DNA of 64,000 nt. Source: Bacteroidota bacterium (GTDB taxonomy: Bacteria; Bacteroidota; Bacteroidia; Chitinophagales; Saprospiraceae). How positions within the stretch are numbered: position 1 is the first letter of the stretch; every line of letters begins with the position of its first letter. Below, piece after piece: positions 1 through 9,735 of the stretch. The notes below the pieces were generated by a model that ran no database searches, was not told where the DNA came from, and saw only the letters and a list, made by a program, of their open reading frames with translations. Position numbers and translations under genes: made by a program. The stretch lies in the NCBI GenBank assembly GCA_029781865.1, contig JAKOVW010000053.1, forward strand, positions 124,001 to 188,000, read 5' to 3'.

Positions 1-503
1 TCACCCAGAAATACAAAGATCTGCAAATTGCTGAAACGTATATTGACAAATCACTTTCCATTTTTCCATTATACGGGCAGGCATTAAATATGAAGTCAGG
101 AGTTTTAGCAGAATGGCTTAAAAAAGATAATGACATCAATAAATTTTTGAAGAACCTGGAACCAATCATTAAGGTAAAACCCAATCTTGATTTTGTTTCC
201 AAGTACATGGAATACCTCATCAAAGACAAAGAAAATGACCCGATCATGTTCCCGTTCCTCAAAAGGATCGGTTATGATATTCTTTATAAAGAAACCCATA
301 ATTATGTTTATGCTTTGCATTTTCTGGGAATGGCTTATAAGATGAATAATAAAGATGCAGATCTTTGTTTTTACATTGGATCCGTTTACCGCGATGCCGC
401 CAAGTTTGGAAAAATGAATTATTCCAAAGCAAAGGAATTCGAACAAAATGCAAAGATGTTTTTTGACCAGGCTGCAACACTAGACCCTAAATATGCACAA
501 TGA
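1..503 (+). CDS. TPR-like protein, C-terminal part (5' end outside window)
   Basis: The frame is open from position 3, so the gene starts upstream of the window; the first in-frame ATG at 90 is probably internal. About 167 residues are visible. They are helical and lysine-rich and read like degenerate tetratricopeptide repeats: an ALHFLGMAYKMNN unit, then LCFYIGSVYRDAAKFG and a final FFDQAATLDPKYAQ, the usual end of a TPR helix pair. TPR proteins act as interaction scaffolds; no catalytic motif is visible. The last 11 bases overlap the start of dprA, which suggests co-transcription and translational coupling. Function unknown; confident that it is a real gene, moderately confident of the TPR fold. 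Confidence 0.75.
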   Translation, partial: TQKYKDLQIAETYIDKSLSIFPLYGQALNMKSGVLAEWLKKDNDINKFLKNLEPIIKVKPNLDFVSKYMEYLIKDKENDPIMFPFLKRIGYDILYKETHNYVYALHFLGMAYKMNNKDADLCFYIGSVYRDAAKFGKMNYSKAKEFEQNAKMFFDQAATLDPKYAQ

Positions 504-1599
504 TGAATTGCTTTACAACATAGCACTGACTAAAGTCGAAAATGTAGGAGCCATAACTGCAAAAACATTAATCAGTTATTGCGGTTCTGCAAAATCCGTT
601 TTTGAGGAACGGAAATCCAAATTGATCAGGATCCCACAGGTTGGATCTGCCATTGCACATGCCATCAAGGACAAGTCTGCTCTTGAAAAAGCGGAAAAGG
701 AAATAGACTACATTCAAAAACACAGGATTCAGGTCTACTTTTACCTCGATGAAAACTATCCATACCGATTAAAAAATTACAACGATTGTCCCTTGTTACT
801 TTACTATAATGGGAATGCAGATTTAAATCAGGATAAAATAATCGCTGTAGTAGGAACCAGGCGGATTACAGAATATGGGAAAGATCTGGTTACCCAACTC
901 ATCAAAGGAATTTCCCACCAACCTATTCTGGTGGTAAGTGGTCTTGCTTATGGTGTCGATAGTTTAGCACATAAACTTTGTGTTGTGGAAAACATTCCAA
1001 CCATAGGTGTGCTTGGTCATGGACTGGACCGCATTTATCCATTGGAAAATAAAAAACTGGCTTGCCAGATGACGGAACATGGTGGATTGCTGACTGAATT
1101 TGGCATTAATACAAATCCGGACAGGGAAAACTTTCCAATGCGAAACCGAATTGTGGCCGGAATGTGCGATGCCGTTGTTGTGGTTGAAACCAAACGCGAC
1201 GGTGGAAGCATGATTACGGCTGAAATTGCAAACAATTATAACAAGGACGTCTATGCTTTTCCGGGACGAACTCATGATCTTTATTCTAATGGCTGTCTTC
1301 ATCTGATCAAAAATCATAAAGCCCAACTCATTGAAAATGCAGAAGACTTGATTTTAAACATGCGATGGGATGTCAATACAACTGGCGACAAACAGATTCA
1401 GCAACAATTGTTTATTGATTTGAATGAAGATGAACAAGCGCTTGTGGACCTTTTACAAAAAGATAACGAAGTACATGTGGATGTTTTCTATCAAAATTTA
1501 GAACTTAGCCCCAGCAAACTGGCGAGTCTTTTATTAAATCTTGAATTCAATGGCATTATCAAATCATTACCCGGCAAGAGGTATTCACTCGTTCAATAA
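493..1599 (+). CDS. dprA: DNA-processing protein DprA
   Basis: 368 residues, a normal length for DprA, the cytoplasmic loader of RecA onto incoming single-stranded DNA during natural transformation. The N-terminal 60 residues form a helix-hairpin-helix-like region (TKVENVGAITAKTL). The Rossmann-like core starts near residue 119 with VVGTRRITEYG and continues with VVSGLAYGVDSLAHK, FPMRNRIVAG and the DGGSMITAEIA segment, all DprA signatures. The last ~65 residues form the winged-helix domain seen in many family members (SPSKLASLLLNLEFNGII). The ATG at 493 overlaps the upstream TPR gene by 11 nt. The next gene starts 7 nt after the stop, so the three may form one transcript. Family assignment is secure; competence in this organism is an inference. 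Confidence 0.95.
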   Translation: MHNDELLYNIALTKVENVGAITAKTLISYCGSAKSVFEERKSKLIRIPQVGSAIAHAIKDKSALEKAEKEIDYIQKHRIQVYFYLDENYPYRLKNYNDCPLLLYYNGNADLNQDKIIAVVGTRRITEYGKDLVTQLIKGISHQPILVVSGLAYGVDSLAHKLCVVENIPTIGVLGHGLDRIYPLENKKLACQMTEHGGLLTEFGINTNPDRENFPMRNRIVAGMCDAVVVVETKRDGGSMITAEIANNYNKDVYAFPGRTHDLYSNGCLHLIKNHKAQLIENAEDLILNMRWDVNTTGDKQIQQQLFIDLNEDEQALVDLLQKDNEVHVDVFYQNLELSPSKLASLLLNLEFNGIIKSLPGKRYSLVQ

Positions 1600-1606
1600 G
1601 ACTTAC

Positions 1607-2737
1607 ATGAGTATACCATACACGATTTTATCCTTCATTCTGTTTTCTTGTCATACAACGCGTTTTGCAAGCGAAATTGAAGCACCCAAACATCAGCCGG
1701 TCAAAACAGTTACAAACATTAATCCTCCAAAACCAAAAAATGTCATTTTTATGATTGGCGATGGAATGGGACTTACACAAATCACAGCAGGAATGTATAT
1801 GAATGGCAATCATCTCGAAATGGAGAGATGTACTTCCATTGGACTTCACAAATCCTATTCTGCAAATGAACTGGTCACCGAATCAGCAGCCGGAGCAACC
1901 GCTTTTTCCATTGGAATGAAAACAAAAAACGGTTATTTAGGTCTTGATTCAGCTGGTGTTTCACATACTACTATAATGGAGGACGCATCAAAAAATGGAT
2001 CAGCAACCGGCATTATTGTTACCTGTTCAATCGAACATGCCACTCCGGCTGCCTTTTATGCGCATCAAAAAGAAAGAGATCACTTTGATGATATAATCCC
2101 TGATTTACTTAATTCAAATCTGAATCTATTCATTGGTGGTGGTAAAAAATATGTTGACCGGAAAACTAAAGATACGCTTAGCCTTGTCAACCAATTAAAA
2201 AACAAAGGGTACCTGGTCAATGACTATCATGAAAACGATAAGACTACTTGGATCATACCTGATGTAAAAAAAGTATGCTATTTTACTGCGGATGGAGAAC
2301 CCTTGCCTTATTCAAAAGGTAGAACTTATTTGCCAATCGCAACCAAAGCCGGTATCGACTACTTAAACAAAGCATCTGATCATGGATTTTTTTTAATGAT
2401 CGAAGGATCACAGATTGACTGGGGTGGTCATGCCAATGATGCGGATTACCTGATAGCTGAAGTTTTGGATTTCGACCGGGCGGTTAAAGAAGCACTTGAT
2501 TTTGCAGAAAAAGATAAAAATACTTTAGTATTGATTACGGCAGATCATGAAACCGGTGGATTTGCAATCAATTCAGGAAAAAAATTCGGCGATCTATCGA
2601 CTTCTTTCACAACTAAAAAACACACCGCCGCTTTAATTCCCGTTTATGCTTATGGTCCCGGAGCGGAATTGTTTTCCGGCATTTATGAAAATACAGAAAT
2701 CTATGTAAAACTAAAAAAGCTAATGGATCTCAAATAA
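1607..2737 (+). CDS. Alkaline phosphatase (PhoA family), probable lipoprotein
   Basis: 376 residues from the ATG at 1607. The reading frame also offers an ATG at 1541 inside dprA, but starting at 1607 gives a clean lipoprotein signal, MSIPYTILSFILFSC, with a lipobox-like LFSC ending at Cys15. The mature protein is a metal-dependent phosphomonoesterase: the first metal ligand lies in MIGDGMG (about residue 49), the nucleophile is Ser93 in TESAAGATAF, and zinc ligands lie in TADHETGG (residues 311-318) and the late KKHTAALIPV. The nucleophile box reads ESAAG rather than the DSAAS of the E. coli enzyme, as in many shorter homologues. It is expected on the outer or inner membrane facing the periplasm, releasing phosphate from organic esters. 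No regulatory site was recognised. Confidence 0.92.
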   Translation: MSIPYTILSFILFSCHTTRFASEIEAPKHQPVKTVTNINPPKPKNVIFMIGDGMGLTQITAGMYMNGNHLEMERCTSIGLHKSYSANELVTESAAGATAFSIGMKTKNGYLGLDSAGVSHTTIMEDASKNGSATGIIVTCSIEHATPAAFYAHQKERDHFDDIIPDLLNSNLNLFIGGGKKYVDRKTKDTLSLVNQLKNKGYLVNDYHENDKTTWIIPDVKKVCYFTADGEPLPYSKGRTYLPIATKAGIDYLNKASDHGFFLMIEGSQIDWGGHANDADYLIAEVLDFDRAVKEALDFAEKDKNTLVLITADHETGGFAINSGKKFGDLSTSFTTKKHTAALIPVYAYGPGAELFSGIYENTEIYVKLKKLMDLK

Positions 2738-2887
2738 TCTAAAATAGGAAACCTCTGTCTGCTAAATAAAACTTTTATCAAAATTCAGTTACCACAAACA
2801 GAACAGAAAGCGAATTGCGGATTTTAAATTCTGACTTCAATTACCTGATCTCAGATCTCAAGTTTCAGATCTGTTCACTCCGGACCA

Positions 2888-5800
2888 CTATCGCATCAAA
2901 GTAATGTCTCCCGTTTTCCATTTGGCAACACCATCTTCGCCAACAAACTGAATGGCATACACATAGACTCCGGGGTTCATCTTTTCCTGATTTGATGTTC
3001 CATCCCAATAAATATCCTCATTTAATTTTCCATCCAGATGTTCAAAAATTAAATTTCCCCAACGGTCAAAAATTCTGAACACTGCAATGGTAGTATTCGG
3101 CAATTTAAAAACAGGAAAGAAACGATCATTTATATTGTCTCCATTTGGAGAAAACACATTAGGCACATAGATGTCCGCCTGATCGATAAGCACTGTAATG
3201 GTAATATTATCAGTTACCGAACAATCATGATCATCTGTCAATGTCAAGGTATAGCTAGTGGTTTGATCCGGCTTTGAATTCGGATTCAGACAATTGGTGC
3301 AATCCAAAAATGTTGGCGGATCCCAGACTATAGAAGTGGGAATAAAATTCACTACAGGAATAATAGAAACTACAGATCCTTTTTTAATAATCGTATCCTT
3401 GGGCAATTGCAATCCCAAAACAAGAGAATTATTTATCGTGAAATTATACGTTGTATCACAAGACAATTGATCTATAATTTTTACCGTATGATTGCCCTGG
3501 GATAAATTGCCTAAAGTCAATCCCTTGTTATAATCTACTGCGGCCCCATTATCAACCGAGACTTTAAAATTTCCGGACCCCCCGGTGATATCATTTAAAA
3601 CCAATTGACCTGTATTGGCTACATTACATTGCAAATCATTAGCCAGATAATTTAACTGAATGACCGGATTAATCGTCAAAGCAACATTAACTACACTATC
3701 GCATCCGGATGAGTTGCCTCCGACAAGACGAACAGTACCTGTAGGATTATTCGCATCGAAGGTTTTATTTCCAACTTTCACATTGTCTTTTCTGCAAATG
3801 GTCTTTGTAAAGTTACCCATGGTTTCAGGAACAAAAGTGATATTGACATTCAAAAAGCTATCACACATTCTTACCGATACATTTGGAATTCTCAGGACAC
3901 CGCTTGGTCTGGATATTGAAAATGTCTGACCGAAAATAATGCGGCTTTGATTTTCACACATGGTTGTATCAAAATTACCTATTGCATCGGGTATAATAGA
4001 AATATTTACATCAACGATGCTATCGCAACCATTCGCTGCAAGATTACTCAGTCGCAATGTTCCCGTGGTATGTCCACTGAAAAACAATTCCCCATTTAAA
4101 TTTAACGTATCATCCCTGCAGATTTCATTTGTATAACTTCCCTGAGCATTAGGCAATAAGCCGATACTTACATTGATTATACTATCGCAACCAAAACTTG
4201 AACCATTCGGAATGGTTATAGCTGCCATTGTATTTTTATCTGAAAAATAACGGTCAATGATAAAAACGCTATCTCCTCTGCATAGCGTTTGATTCAAGCT
4301 TCCCACATTATTTGGATAATTCAGATTGACATGCACCAAACTATCGCAACCCGTGCTGGATGCACCGGGTAATGTCACATCACCTTTTAATTTATTCTGA
4401 TCGAACACCTGCCCTCCGACAACGACTGTTTGTCCGGGACACATTGTTCTGTTTAAAAATGATTCGGTAAAATTATTAATCATGAGCTGAACGAACACGA
4501 TACTGTCACAACCTGCCACAGCAAGTCCTGCACCGACTGCAGTACCAGAAGTCTTGTTTTTATCAAACACGGTCCCGAAGATGGTCACCGAAGCATTATC
4601 ACAAATGGTTTGGTTAAAACTACCCACTCCAACTTCACGGCCTGTAAATGTGATGATACTATCACAACCTGAAACGGATTTTAAATTAAGTGAATCATCA
4701 AAATGATTCTTATAAATTTTGATTTGATTTAAAGGCGGACCAAAACGCAATGTGTCCTGATAACACACAGCAACATCCATATGTGAACGGTAACCTGCAT
4801 TTGCTTTTACATTAACTATAATCACAGAATCACAAATACTGACTGCATCGCCTTTTACTACTATTGAATCATACGGATTTGAATCAGAATATACTTTACC
4901 TCTGTAGTTTACTGTCTGACCTGTACAAAGAGATGGATTGAAACTTATTTTGACCAATCCCGGACATTGATAGCAGGAAGAAAACGCGGAGTACAATGTT
5001 GGTCTTTGGTTAGGATTGCTATCATACTGAAAAGCCGATATCGTCGATTTATTCGGGTAGGCTGCGTTCAATATCCAGTTACCTGCACCATCTGCTTTTG
5101 TTCTTCCCAATTCAATACCTGCTTCACAAACAGTATTTGGGCAACCGAGGTGATTATTTGAATAGACAACAACACTATCGTTGGGATTGCCTGTTCCAGT
5201 GATTTGGTTTCTATTCACTGTACTAATGCTCGGTACCGGATGTGCTGCTAATAAAGTAGGATCCATAATGATCACTCTGTCATTGATACAGGTCATTTTG
5301 TTATCTATATGTCGGATCTTTTGATTCGAGGGATTATTTTGATTGTAGAACACAGTATCATAAAGACTGATATTGTTTCTTTCCATATTCACTTCACCGG
5401 CTCCGGAGGCAGATAGAAACCATTTTCCATTTCTTGCATAGTTTGCCACAACATCACTGACGTCAGCGCCATTTCCGGTGAGTGAAATATCCTGTGCGTT
5501 ACTATAGAATCTGTTTTTACTTATGGAAACCCTGTCCTTTACCGGCGTTTGAATAACGGATTTTGTAAATCCGAAAAAGAAATTATCATTAATAAAAGCC
5601 TGATGATCCGGATTAACACCAAGGATAGCATTTTCGGGATCTAAAAAGTTGGCGCTTTTTGAAGTGTCCAGAGCACCAAAGGTATTTTTATTGACAAACA
5701 AATTTCCGCCTCCCCACTCGATCATTTTCACTTTGTTGGCAAAGACATTTGAGTCAATGGTTACATTCCCCAGGTTTTGGGTAGATTCCACTGAAATAAA

Positions 5801-6406
5801 ACCTTCTAATTTATAGATGGAGGATAAGGAATGATCCGTGCCGAAATAACAATTTGAAATACTCATATTATCGGCCTTGTAAATGATGATTAACTTTTTA
5901 GGCAAGGTCGGATCAAAATAATTGTCATTTGTGAAAGAACAATTAAAAATGCGGCTGTCGGAAGAATTATTGGCTGGATCACCAAATTGAAATAAATGAT
6001 CTCCAATGGTATCAAACAGGTAATCGGTAAAGTCGATTCCACTGATGTAAAACCGTTTTCCCAAAACATCCCAAAATCCGGTACCGAAAAATTTGCGGTT
6101 ATTAAAATCGATAACAATCGTACCTGCTCCTCCCGGTTGAGATTCACCCAGAATAGTTAAATCATCTTTTGTGACAACCGGAAACGGGCTGGTTGGATTA
6201 ATGGATTGCTGCCCTGCACCTGGAATATTAAAAAGAATGGTGCTGGGTACTCCATCAGCTTCTGATGCATTGATTGCTTCACGAAGACTACAATGAATGG
6301 CATCACAAACACCATCATCCGCATCATTATTTGAATTTACCGTATAAACCTGAGCACTTATTAAACAGCCCCACAACAAAAGACTAAACAAACTAAGATA
6401 TCTCAT
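2888..6406 (-). CDS. T9SS type-B secreted protein with beta-helix region and GCDSIV repeats
   Basis: 1172 residues from the ATG at 6406; a TTG nine codons upstream (6433) is also possible, but the ATG gives the normal signal peptide MRYLSLFSLLLWGCLISAQ. The N-terminal ~450 residues contain the CSLREAI motif typical of secreted parallel beta-helix proteins, followed by many short N-rich turns. Then come about seven units of 60-65 residues, each ending in GCDSI(V/I) and containing a second Cys (for example NQTICDNASVTIFG). A SprB-like domain follows, then a gliding-motility-type C-terminal domain: NVFSPNGDNINDRFFP, FRIFDRWGNLIF and a final KTGDITLMR. Such domains direct export by the type IX system and surface attachment. 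Probably an adhesin or structural surface protein; ligand unknown. Confidence 0.9.
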   Translation of the reverse strand: MRYLSLFSLLLWGCLISAQVYTVNSNNDADDGVCDAIHCSLREAINASEADGVPSTILFNIPGAGQQSINPTSPFPVVTKDDLTILGESQPGGAGTIVIDFNNRKFFGTGFWDVLGKRFYISGIDFTDYLFDTIGDHLFQFGDPANNSSDSRIFNCSFTNDNYFDPTLPKKLIIIYKADNMSISNCYFGTDHSLSSIYKLEGFISVESTQNLGNVTIDSNVFANKVKMIEWGGGNLFVNKNTFGALDTSKSANFLDPENAILGVNPDHQAFINDNFFFGFTKSVIQTPVKDRVSISKNRFYSNAQDISLTGNGADVSDVVANYARNGKWFLSASGAGEVNMERNNISLYDTVFYNQNNPSNQKIRHIDNKMTCINDRVIIMDPTLLAAHPVPSISTVNRNQITGTGNPNDSVVVYSNNHLGCPNTVCEAGIELGRTKADGAGNWILNAAYPNKSTISAFQYDSNPNQRPTLYSAFSSCYQCPGLVKISFNPSLCTGQTVNYRGKVYSDSNPYDSIVVKGDAVSICDSVIIVNVKANAGYRSHMDVAVCYQDTLRFGPPLNQIKIYKNHFDDSLNLKSVSGCDSIITFTGREVGVGSFNQTICDNASVTIFGTVFDKNKTSGTAVGAGLAVAGCDSIVFVQLMINNFTESFLNRTMCPGQTVVVGGQVFDQNKLKGDVTLPGASSTGCDSLVHVNLNYPNNVGSLNQTLCRGDSVFIIDRYFSDKNTMAAITIPNGSSFGCDSIINVSIGLLPNAQGSYTNEICRDDTLNLNGELFFSGHTTGTLRLSNLAANGCDSIVDVNISIIPDAIGNFDTTMCENQSRIIFGQTFSISRPSGVLRIPNVSVRMCDSFLNVNITFVPETMGNFTKTICRKDNVKVGNKTFDANNPTGTVRLVGGNSSGCDSVVNVALTINPVIQLNYLANDLQCNVANTGQLVLNDITGGSGNFKVSVDNGAAVDYNKGLTLGNLSQGNHTVKIIDQLSCDTTYNFTINNSLVLGLQLPKDTIIKKGSVVSIIPVVNFIPTSIVWDPPTFLDCTNCLNPNSKPDQTTSYTLTLTDDHDCSVTDNITITVLIDQADIYVPNVFSPNGDNINDRFFPVFKLPNTTIAVFRIFDRWGNLIFEHLDGKLNEDIYWDGTSNQEKMNPGVYVYAIQFVGEDGVAKWKTGDITLMR

Positions 6407-6521
6407 CACTTTAAAAAAGCTTTTTCCCCACAAAGAGAATGAAAAATATTGATATAAAACTCAGGGTAAACACTGATAATTACACTGTAATTTGGTACCA
6501 AACCCCTGTTTTAGTTAAAAT

Positions 6522-7397
6522 TCAGGCTAAATGGCGCTCTGCATGATAACTGCTTCTGACCATCGGACCACTTTCTACATATCTGAATCCCCTGGTCAGG
6601 CCGATTTCCTTATATTCTGCAAATTGGTCAGGATGTACAAATGACGCCACTTCCAAATGCATTTTGGTTGGCTGCAGATATTGACCTAAGGTCAGTACAT
6701 CACAGCCATGGGCTAATAGATCGTCCATGGATTTTAACACTTCCTCTCTTTCTTCGCCCAATCCCAACATGATACCGGATTTGGTCCGTTTTCCATAATC
6801 CCTGGTTCGTTTAATTTGTTCCAGGCTCCTTTGATATTTGGCCTGAGGTCTTACCAGCCGATAGAGCCGCTCTACAGTTTCCATATTATGAGAAACTACT
6901 TCCTGCCCCGCACTGATCATTCTTTCCAATGCTGTCCAGTTGGCTTTTACATCCGGAATCAGGGTTTCTATGGTAGTATCAGGACATTCCGACTTTACAG
7001 CTGCTACTGTCTGATACCAGATTTCAGCTCCCCGGTCTGCCAGTTCATCCCGGTTTACCGAAGTAATGACAGCATGCTTCACTTTCATCAGACGGATTGC
7101 TTCTGCAACTCTTCTGGGCTCATCCGTATCATATTCATTGGGTCTACCTGTTTTTACAGCACAAAAACTACAAGAACGGGTACATACATTACCCAGTATC
7201 ATGAATGTAGCAGTACCTGCACCCCAGCACTCTCCCATATTTGGGCAATTACCACTCTGACAAATGGTATGCAATTTATATTCGTCTACCAGATGTCTTA
7301 CCCTGCGGTAATCTTCGCCAATGGGAAGCTTAACGCGCAACCATTCCGGTCTTCTTGGCCTGCTTGGTGTCTCCGAAATCAGATCTAATTCAATCAT
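6522..7397 (-). CDS. lipA: Lipoyl synthase
   Basis: 291 residues, standard length. LipA is a radical-SAM enzyme that inserts two sulphur atoms into octanoyl groups on the lipoyl domains of pyruvate and 2-oxoglutarate dehydrogenases and the glycine cleavage system. Both iron-sulphur sites are visible: the auxiliary cluster Cys46, Cys51 and Cys57 ([14 protein letters not shown]) and the radical-SAM cluster Cys72, Cys76 and Cys79 (CTRSCSFC). The C-terminal RSSYHAERH carries the conserved serine that ligates the auxiliary cluster. The ATG at 7397 starts at the expected place. It stands alone on the minus strand, 116 nt upstream of the T9SS gene; no lipB lies nearby in the window. Confidence 0.97.
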   Translation of the reverse strand: MIELDLISETPSRPRRPEWLRVKLPIGEDYRRVRHLVDEYKLHTICQSGNCPNMGECWGAGTATFMILGNVCTRSCSFCAVKTGRPNEYDTDEPRRVAEAIRLMKVKHAVITSVNRDELADRGAEIWYQTVAAVKSECPDTTIETLIPDVKANWTALERMISAGQEVVSHNMETVERLYRLVRPQAKYQRSLEQIKRTRDYGKRTKSGIMLGLGEEREEVLKSMDDLLAHGCDVLTLGQYLQPTKMHLEVASFVHPDQFAEYKEIGLTRGFRYVESGPMVRSSYHAERHLA

Positions 7398-7587
7398 GAA
7401 AAATCAACGGTTGTTCAAATTGAAGTGAATTAAAGGATAAAAGTAATGATTGACCTTGACTAAGGAAACATGCATTTCTGATTTAGGTTTGATTTTAGAT
7501 CTTTCTGTATTCAATAGTTAAATCGGGTCTTTACTTTGAATCAAATGGGAAAGTTTGGATTTTTTTCAATTTGTAGTTGTTTAAGCA

Positions 7588-8361
7588 TCAGCTTTTTCGA
7601 CTACCCAATTGCAAATTAATATAGAAATTAATGTATGAGTACGGATTATTCTCCAAAATCATGACTGCAGGACGCTTGGAATAAACATCTATTTGAATTC
7701 CGGCTTCCAGACACCTAACCATTTTTTCGAATGCCCCGGGATCAAGCCTTAGGGCGATTCTTCCGAAAACTCCAGGTACAATGCTCATCTCACCGAAACC
7801 TCTGAAAAAGCTGCCGGAACCCTGAATACTGGCTGGGTCCAGAAAGTTTTCATCTTCTTTCGTGTATTTCCGTTCATCGATTATGGTTTTACCATCTACA
7901 TTTTCTGAAAGTTTCAGGTAATATGGTTTTAATAGTCCGAGATTAAATCCACCTTCCAACCTCATGCCAATAGCAATACCTTTGGTTCTAGCCTTTTCCG
8001 TGAATGTGGTGATAATTCCTCTTCCGATTCTTAAATTAATCAGTTGATTTTGTTTACCGAAAGTATACGAAGAGCTGAAGTTTTTAAATCCAGAACTAGT
8101 GGTTCTGGACGAGCGTGTTTCCAAAGGATTATACAGCAGACCAAGATCAAAATGCAAATAACTGGTAGTATGATAATTTTTAATTTTTCCTTTATTGTAT
8201 CCGAAATAGAATCCATTGGTATGAATGGAAGCATCCAAAGACCATTCATTTTTATAAATAATCCCTTTTCTAACCGTCTGTACAGAAGTAAATGATTTAT
8301 TGGATTGCGAGTAAAGAGCAATTGAAAAACAGGTCCAAATAAATATCTGTATTATTTTCAC
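7588..8361 (-). CDS. Conserved secreted protein, probable outer-membrane beta-barrel
   Basis: 257 residues. The start is a GTG at 8361, preceded by AGGAT; no in-frame ATG gives the signal peptide MKIIQIFIWTCFSIALYSQ, which ends in the Bacteroidota-typical SQ cleavage region. The mature part alternates polar and hydrophobic or aromatic residues (FYFGYNKGKIKNYHTTSYLHFDL, split into strands) and ends in INFYINLQLGSRKS, consistent with an 8- to 10-stranded outer-membrane barrel. No enzyme motif is visible. It diverges from the deacetylase-like gene at 8413, with only 51 nt between the starts. I do not recognise a named family; the membrane-barrel reading is an inference from the strand pattern. 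Confidence 0.7.
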   Translation of the reverse strand: MKIIQIFIWTCFSIALYSQSNKSFTSVQTVRKGIIYKNEWSLDASIHTNGFYFGYNKGKIKNYHTTSYLHFDLGLLYNPLETRSSRTTSSGFKNFSSSYTFGKQNQLINLRIGRGIITTFTEKARTKGIAIGMRLEGGFNLGLLKPYYLKLSENVDGKTIIDERKYTKEDENFLDPASIQGSGSFFRGFGEMSIVPGVFGRIALRLDPGAFEKMVRCLEAGIQIDVYSKRPAVMILENNPYSYINFYINLQLGSRKS

Positions 8362-8412
8362 ATCCTAAAAGTACAACATTTTTGAAATGCTAACAACAAT
8401 TTCTGACAATCA

Positions 8413-9729
8413 TTGAGCAAGGTACTTATCTATACGGAAAACCCTCATCCCAGGTTGGCTTACGCCATCCGTTTTATACAACAATACAATCCGGAGCATA
8501 CATGGGTAATCACAAGCTCCCTGGATGAATACCTTAATGATCCGGGGCCGTCCATCAATTACAGCAAACGCGAAATAAAAGACTCAGAAATCCACTATCA
8601 TTCTTCAGATTGGCTTTATAAAGACCCTTCCTCCTATGCACAAGTCAGCGTGCGTCATACGGGAATGGACTTTCAGCTTTTTCCAAATTTGCATGACAAT
8701 GGATTCGATGTTTTTGCTTCCATTTTCTATATCATCGCAAGAGTCGAAGAATATCTTCCATTTGAACAGGATATTCATCTTCGTTTTGCCGCAACTGAAT
8801 CCTTACTTTATAAAAATAATATTCTGGAGCTGCCGATTGTAGACATTTGGATTAAGCGGTTATATCATTCCATTGAAACCAAATTCAACATTGACTTCAA
8901 AATTAAACCCTGCAATCCATCCTGGTCATTAGGCATTGATGTGGATCAGTTTTATAAATACAAACATAAAAATGCATTCACCAGCGTTGGGGGTTTGTTT
9001 AAATCCATATTAAAAGCCAATTTTTCAGAAAGTCTGAATCGCATTCAGGTACTCTTGTTCAATAAAAAAGATCCTTACAATTCGTATGATCAGATCAGGG
9101 AATTGAACATATCGAAAAAGCAACTTCGTTTTTTTATCTTGAGTGGTGGCTATTCTGATTATGATAAAAATCATTCACTTCATCACCCAAAAGTCCAGGA
9201 AACCCTGAAATCATTAATCTCGTTTTCTGAAATTGGCTTACACCCATCCTACTCCGCATCAAAAAGTGAAAAAGAATTGTGGTCGGAAAAAGCTGAACTG
9301 GAAAAATGCATTCATCTTTCCATTGAAGATAGCCGGCAACATTTTTTAAAAATACGATTTCCCGATACCTACAGCATGTTGCTGCATTGTGGAATTAAAA
9401 AGGACTACAGCCTTGGGTACGCTGATTTACCGGGGTTTCGGGCCGGCACCGGAAGACCTTATTTTTGGTATGACCTGAAGAATGAAACGGAAACCAATTT
9501 GATGTTAACTCCGTTCGTTGCCATGGACAGAACATATCTGGATTATTTAAAATACAGTCCGGCTAAAACCATTGAACATATTCAGAAGTTATTTGAAACT
9601 TGTATTCATAGTGGTGGTCATTTTCACCTGATTTGGCACAACAGCAGCTATGATTTTGAAGGCGAATGGAAAAACTGGAATTTTGTCCTGGAATCAATCA
9701 TTACCAATTTTAAATCACATGACCATTAA
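8413..9729 (+). CDS. Polysaccharide deacetylase family protein
   Basis: 438 residues from a TTG start; an in-frame TGA lies at 8404, so no upstream ATG exists. The protein resembles the Bacteroidota polysaccharide deacetylase-like family with an N-terminal extension of about 170 residues. The core shows the metal-binding WSLGIDVDQFYKYKHK, a second segment SFSEIGLHPSY with the His-x-x-x-Ser/His type ligand, then SRQHFLKIRFPDTY and ADLPGFRAGTGRPYFWYD, and ends with GGHFHLIWHNSS. Such enzymes remove N-acetyl groups from surface or cell-wall glycans; the substrate here is unknown and no signal peptide is visible, so it may act in the cytoplasm on lipid-linked glycans. corA follows after 6 nt, probably on the same transcript. 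Confidence 0.8.
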   Translation: MSKVLIYTENPHPRLAYAIRFIQQYNPEHTWVITSSLDEYLNDPGPSINYSKREIKDSEIHYHSSDWLYKDPSSYAQVSVRHTGMDFQLFPNLHDNGFDVFASIFYIIARVEEYLPFEQDIHLRFAATESLLYKNNILELPIVDIWIKRLYHSIETKFNIDFKIKPCNPSWSLGIDVDQFYKYKHKNAFTSVGGLFKSILKANFSESLNRIQVLLFNKKDPYNSYDQIRELNISKKQLRFFILSGGYSDYDKNHSLHHPKVQETLKSLISFSEIGLHPSYSASKSEKELWSEKAELEKCIHLSIEDSRQHFLKIRFPDTYSMLLHCGIKKDYSLGYADLPGFRAGTGRPYFWYDLKNETETNLMLTPFVAMDRTYLDYLKYSPAKTIEHIQKLFETCIHSGGHFHLIWHNSSYDFEGEWKNWNFVLESIITNFKSHDH

Positions 9730-9735
9730 GAAATT

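Noticed and set aside
3660-3929. 89-codon plus-strand frame opposite the T9SS protein
   Set aside because: It is a shadow frame of the real minus-strand gene, with no independent start signal.
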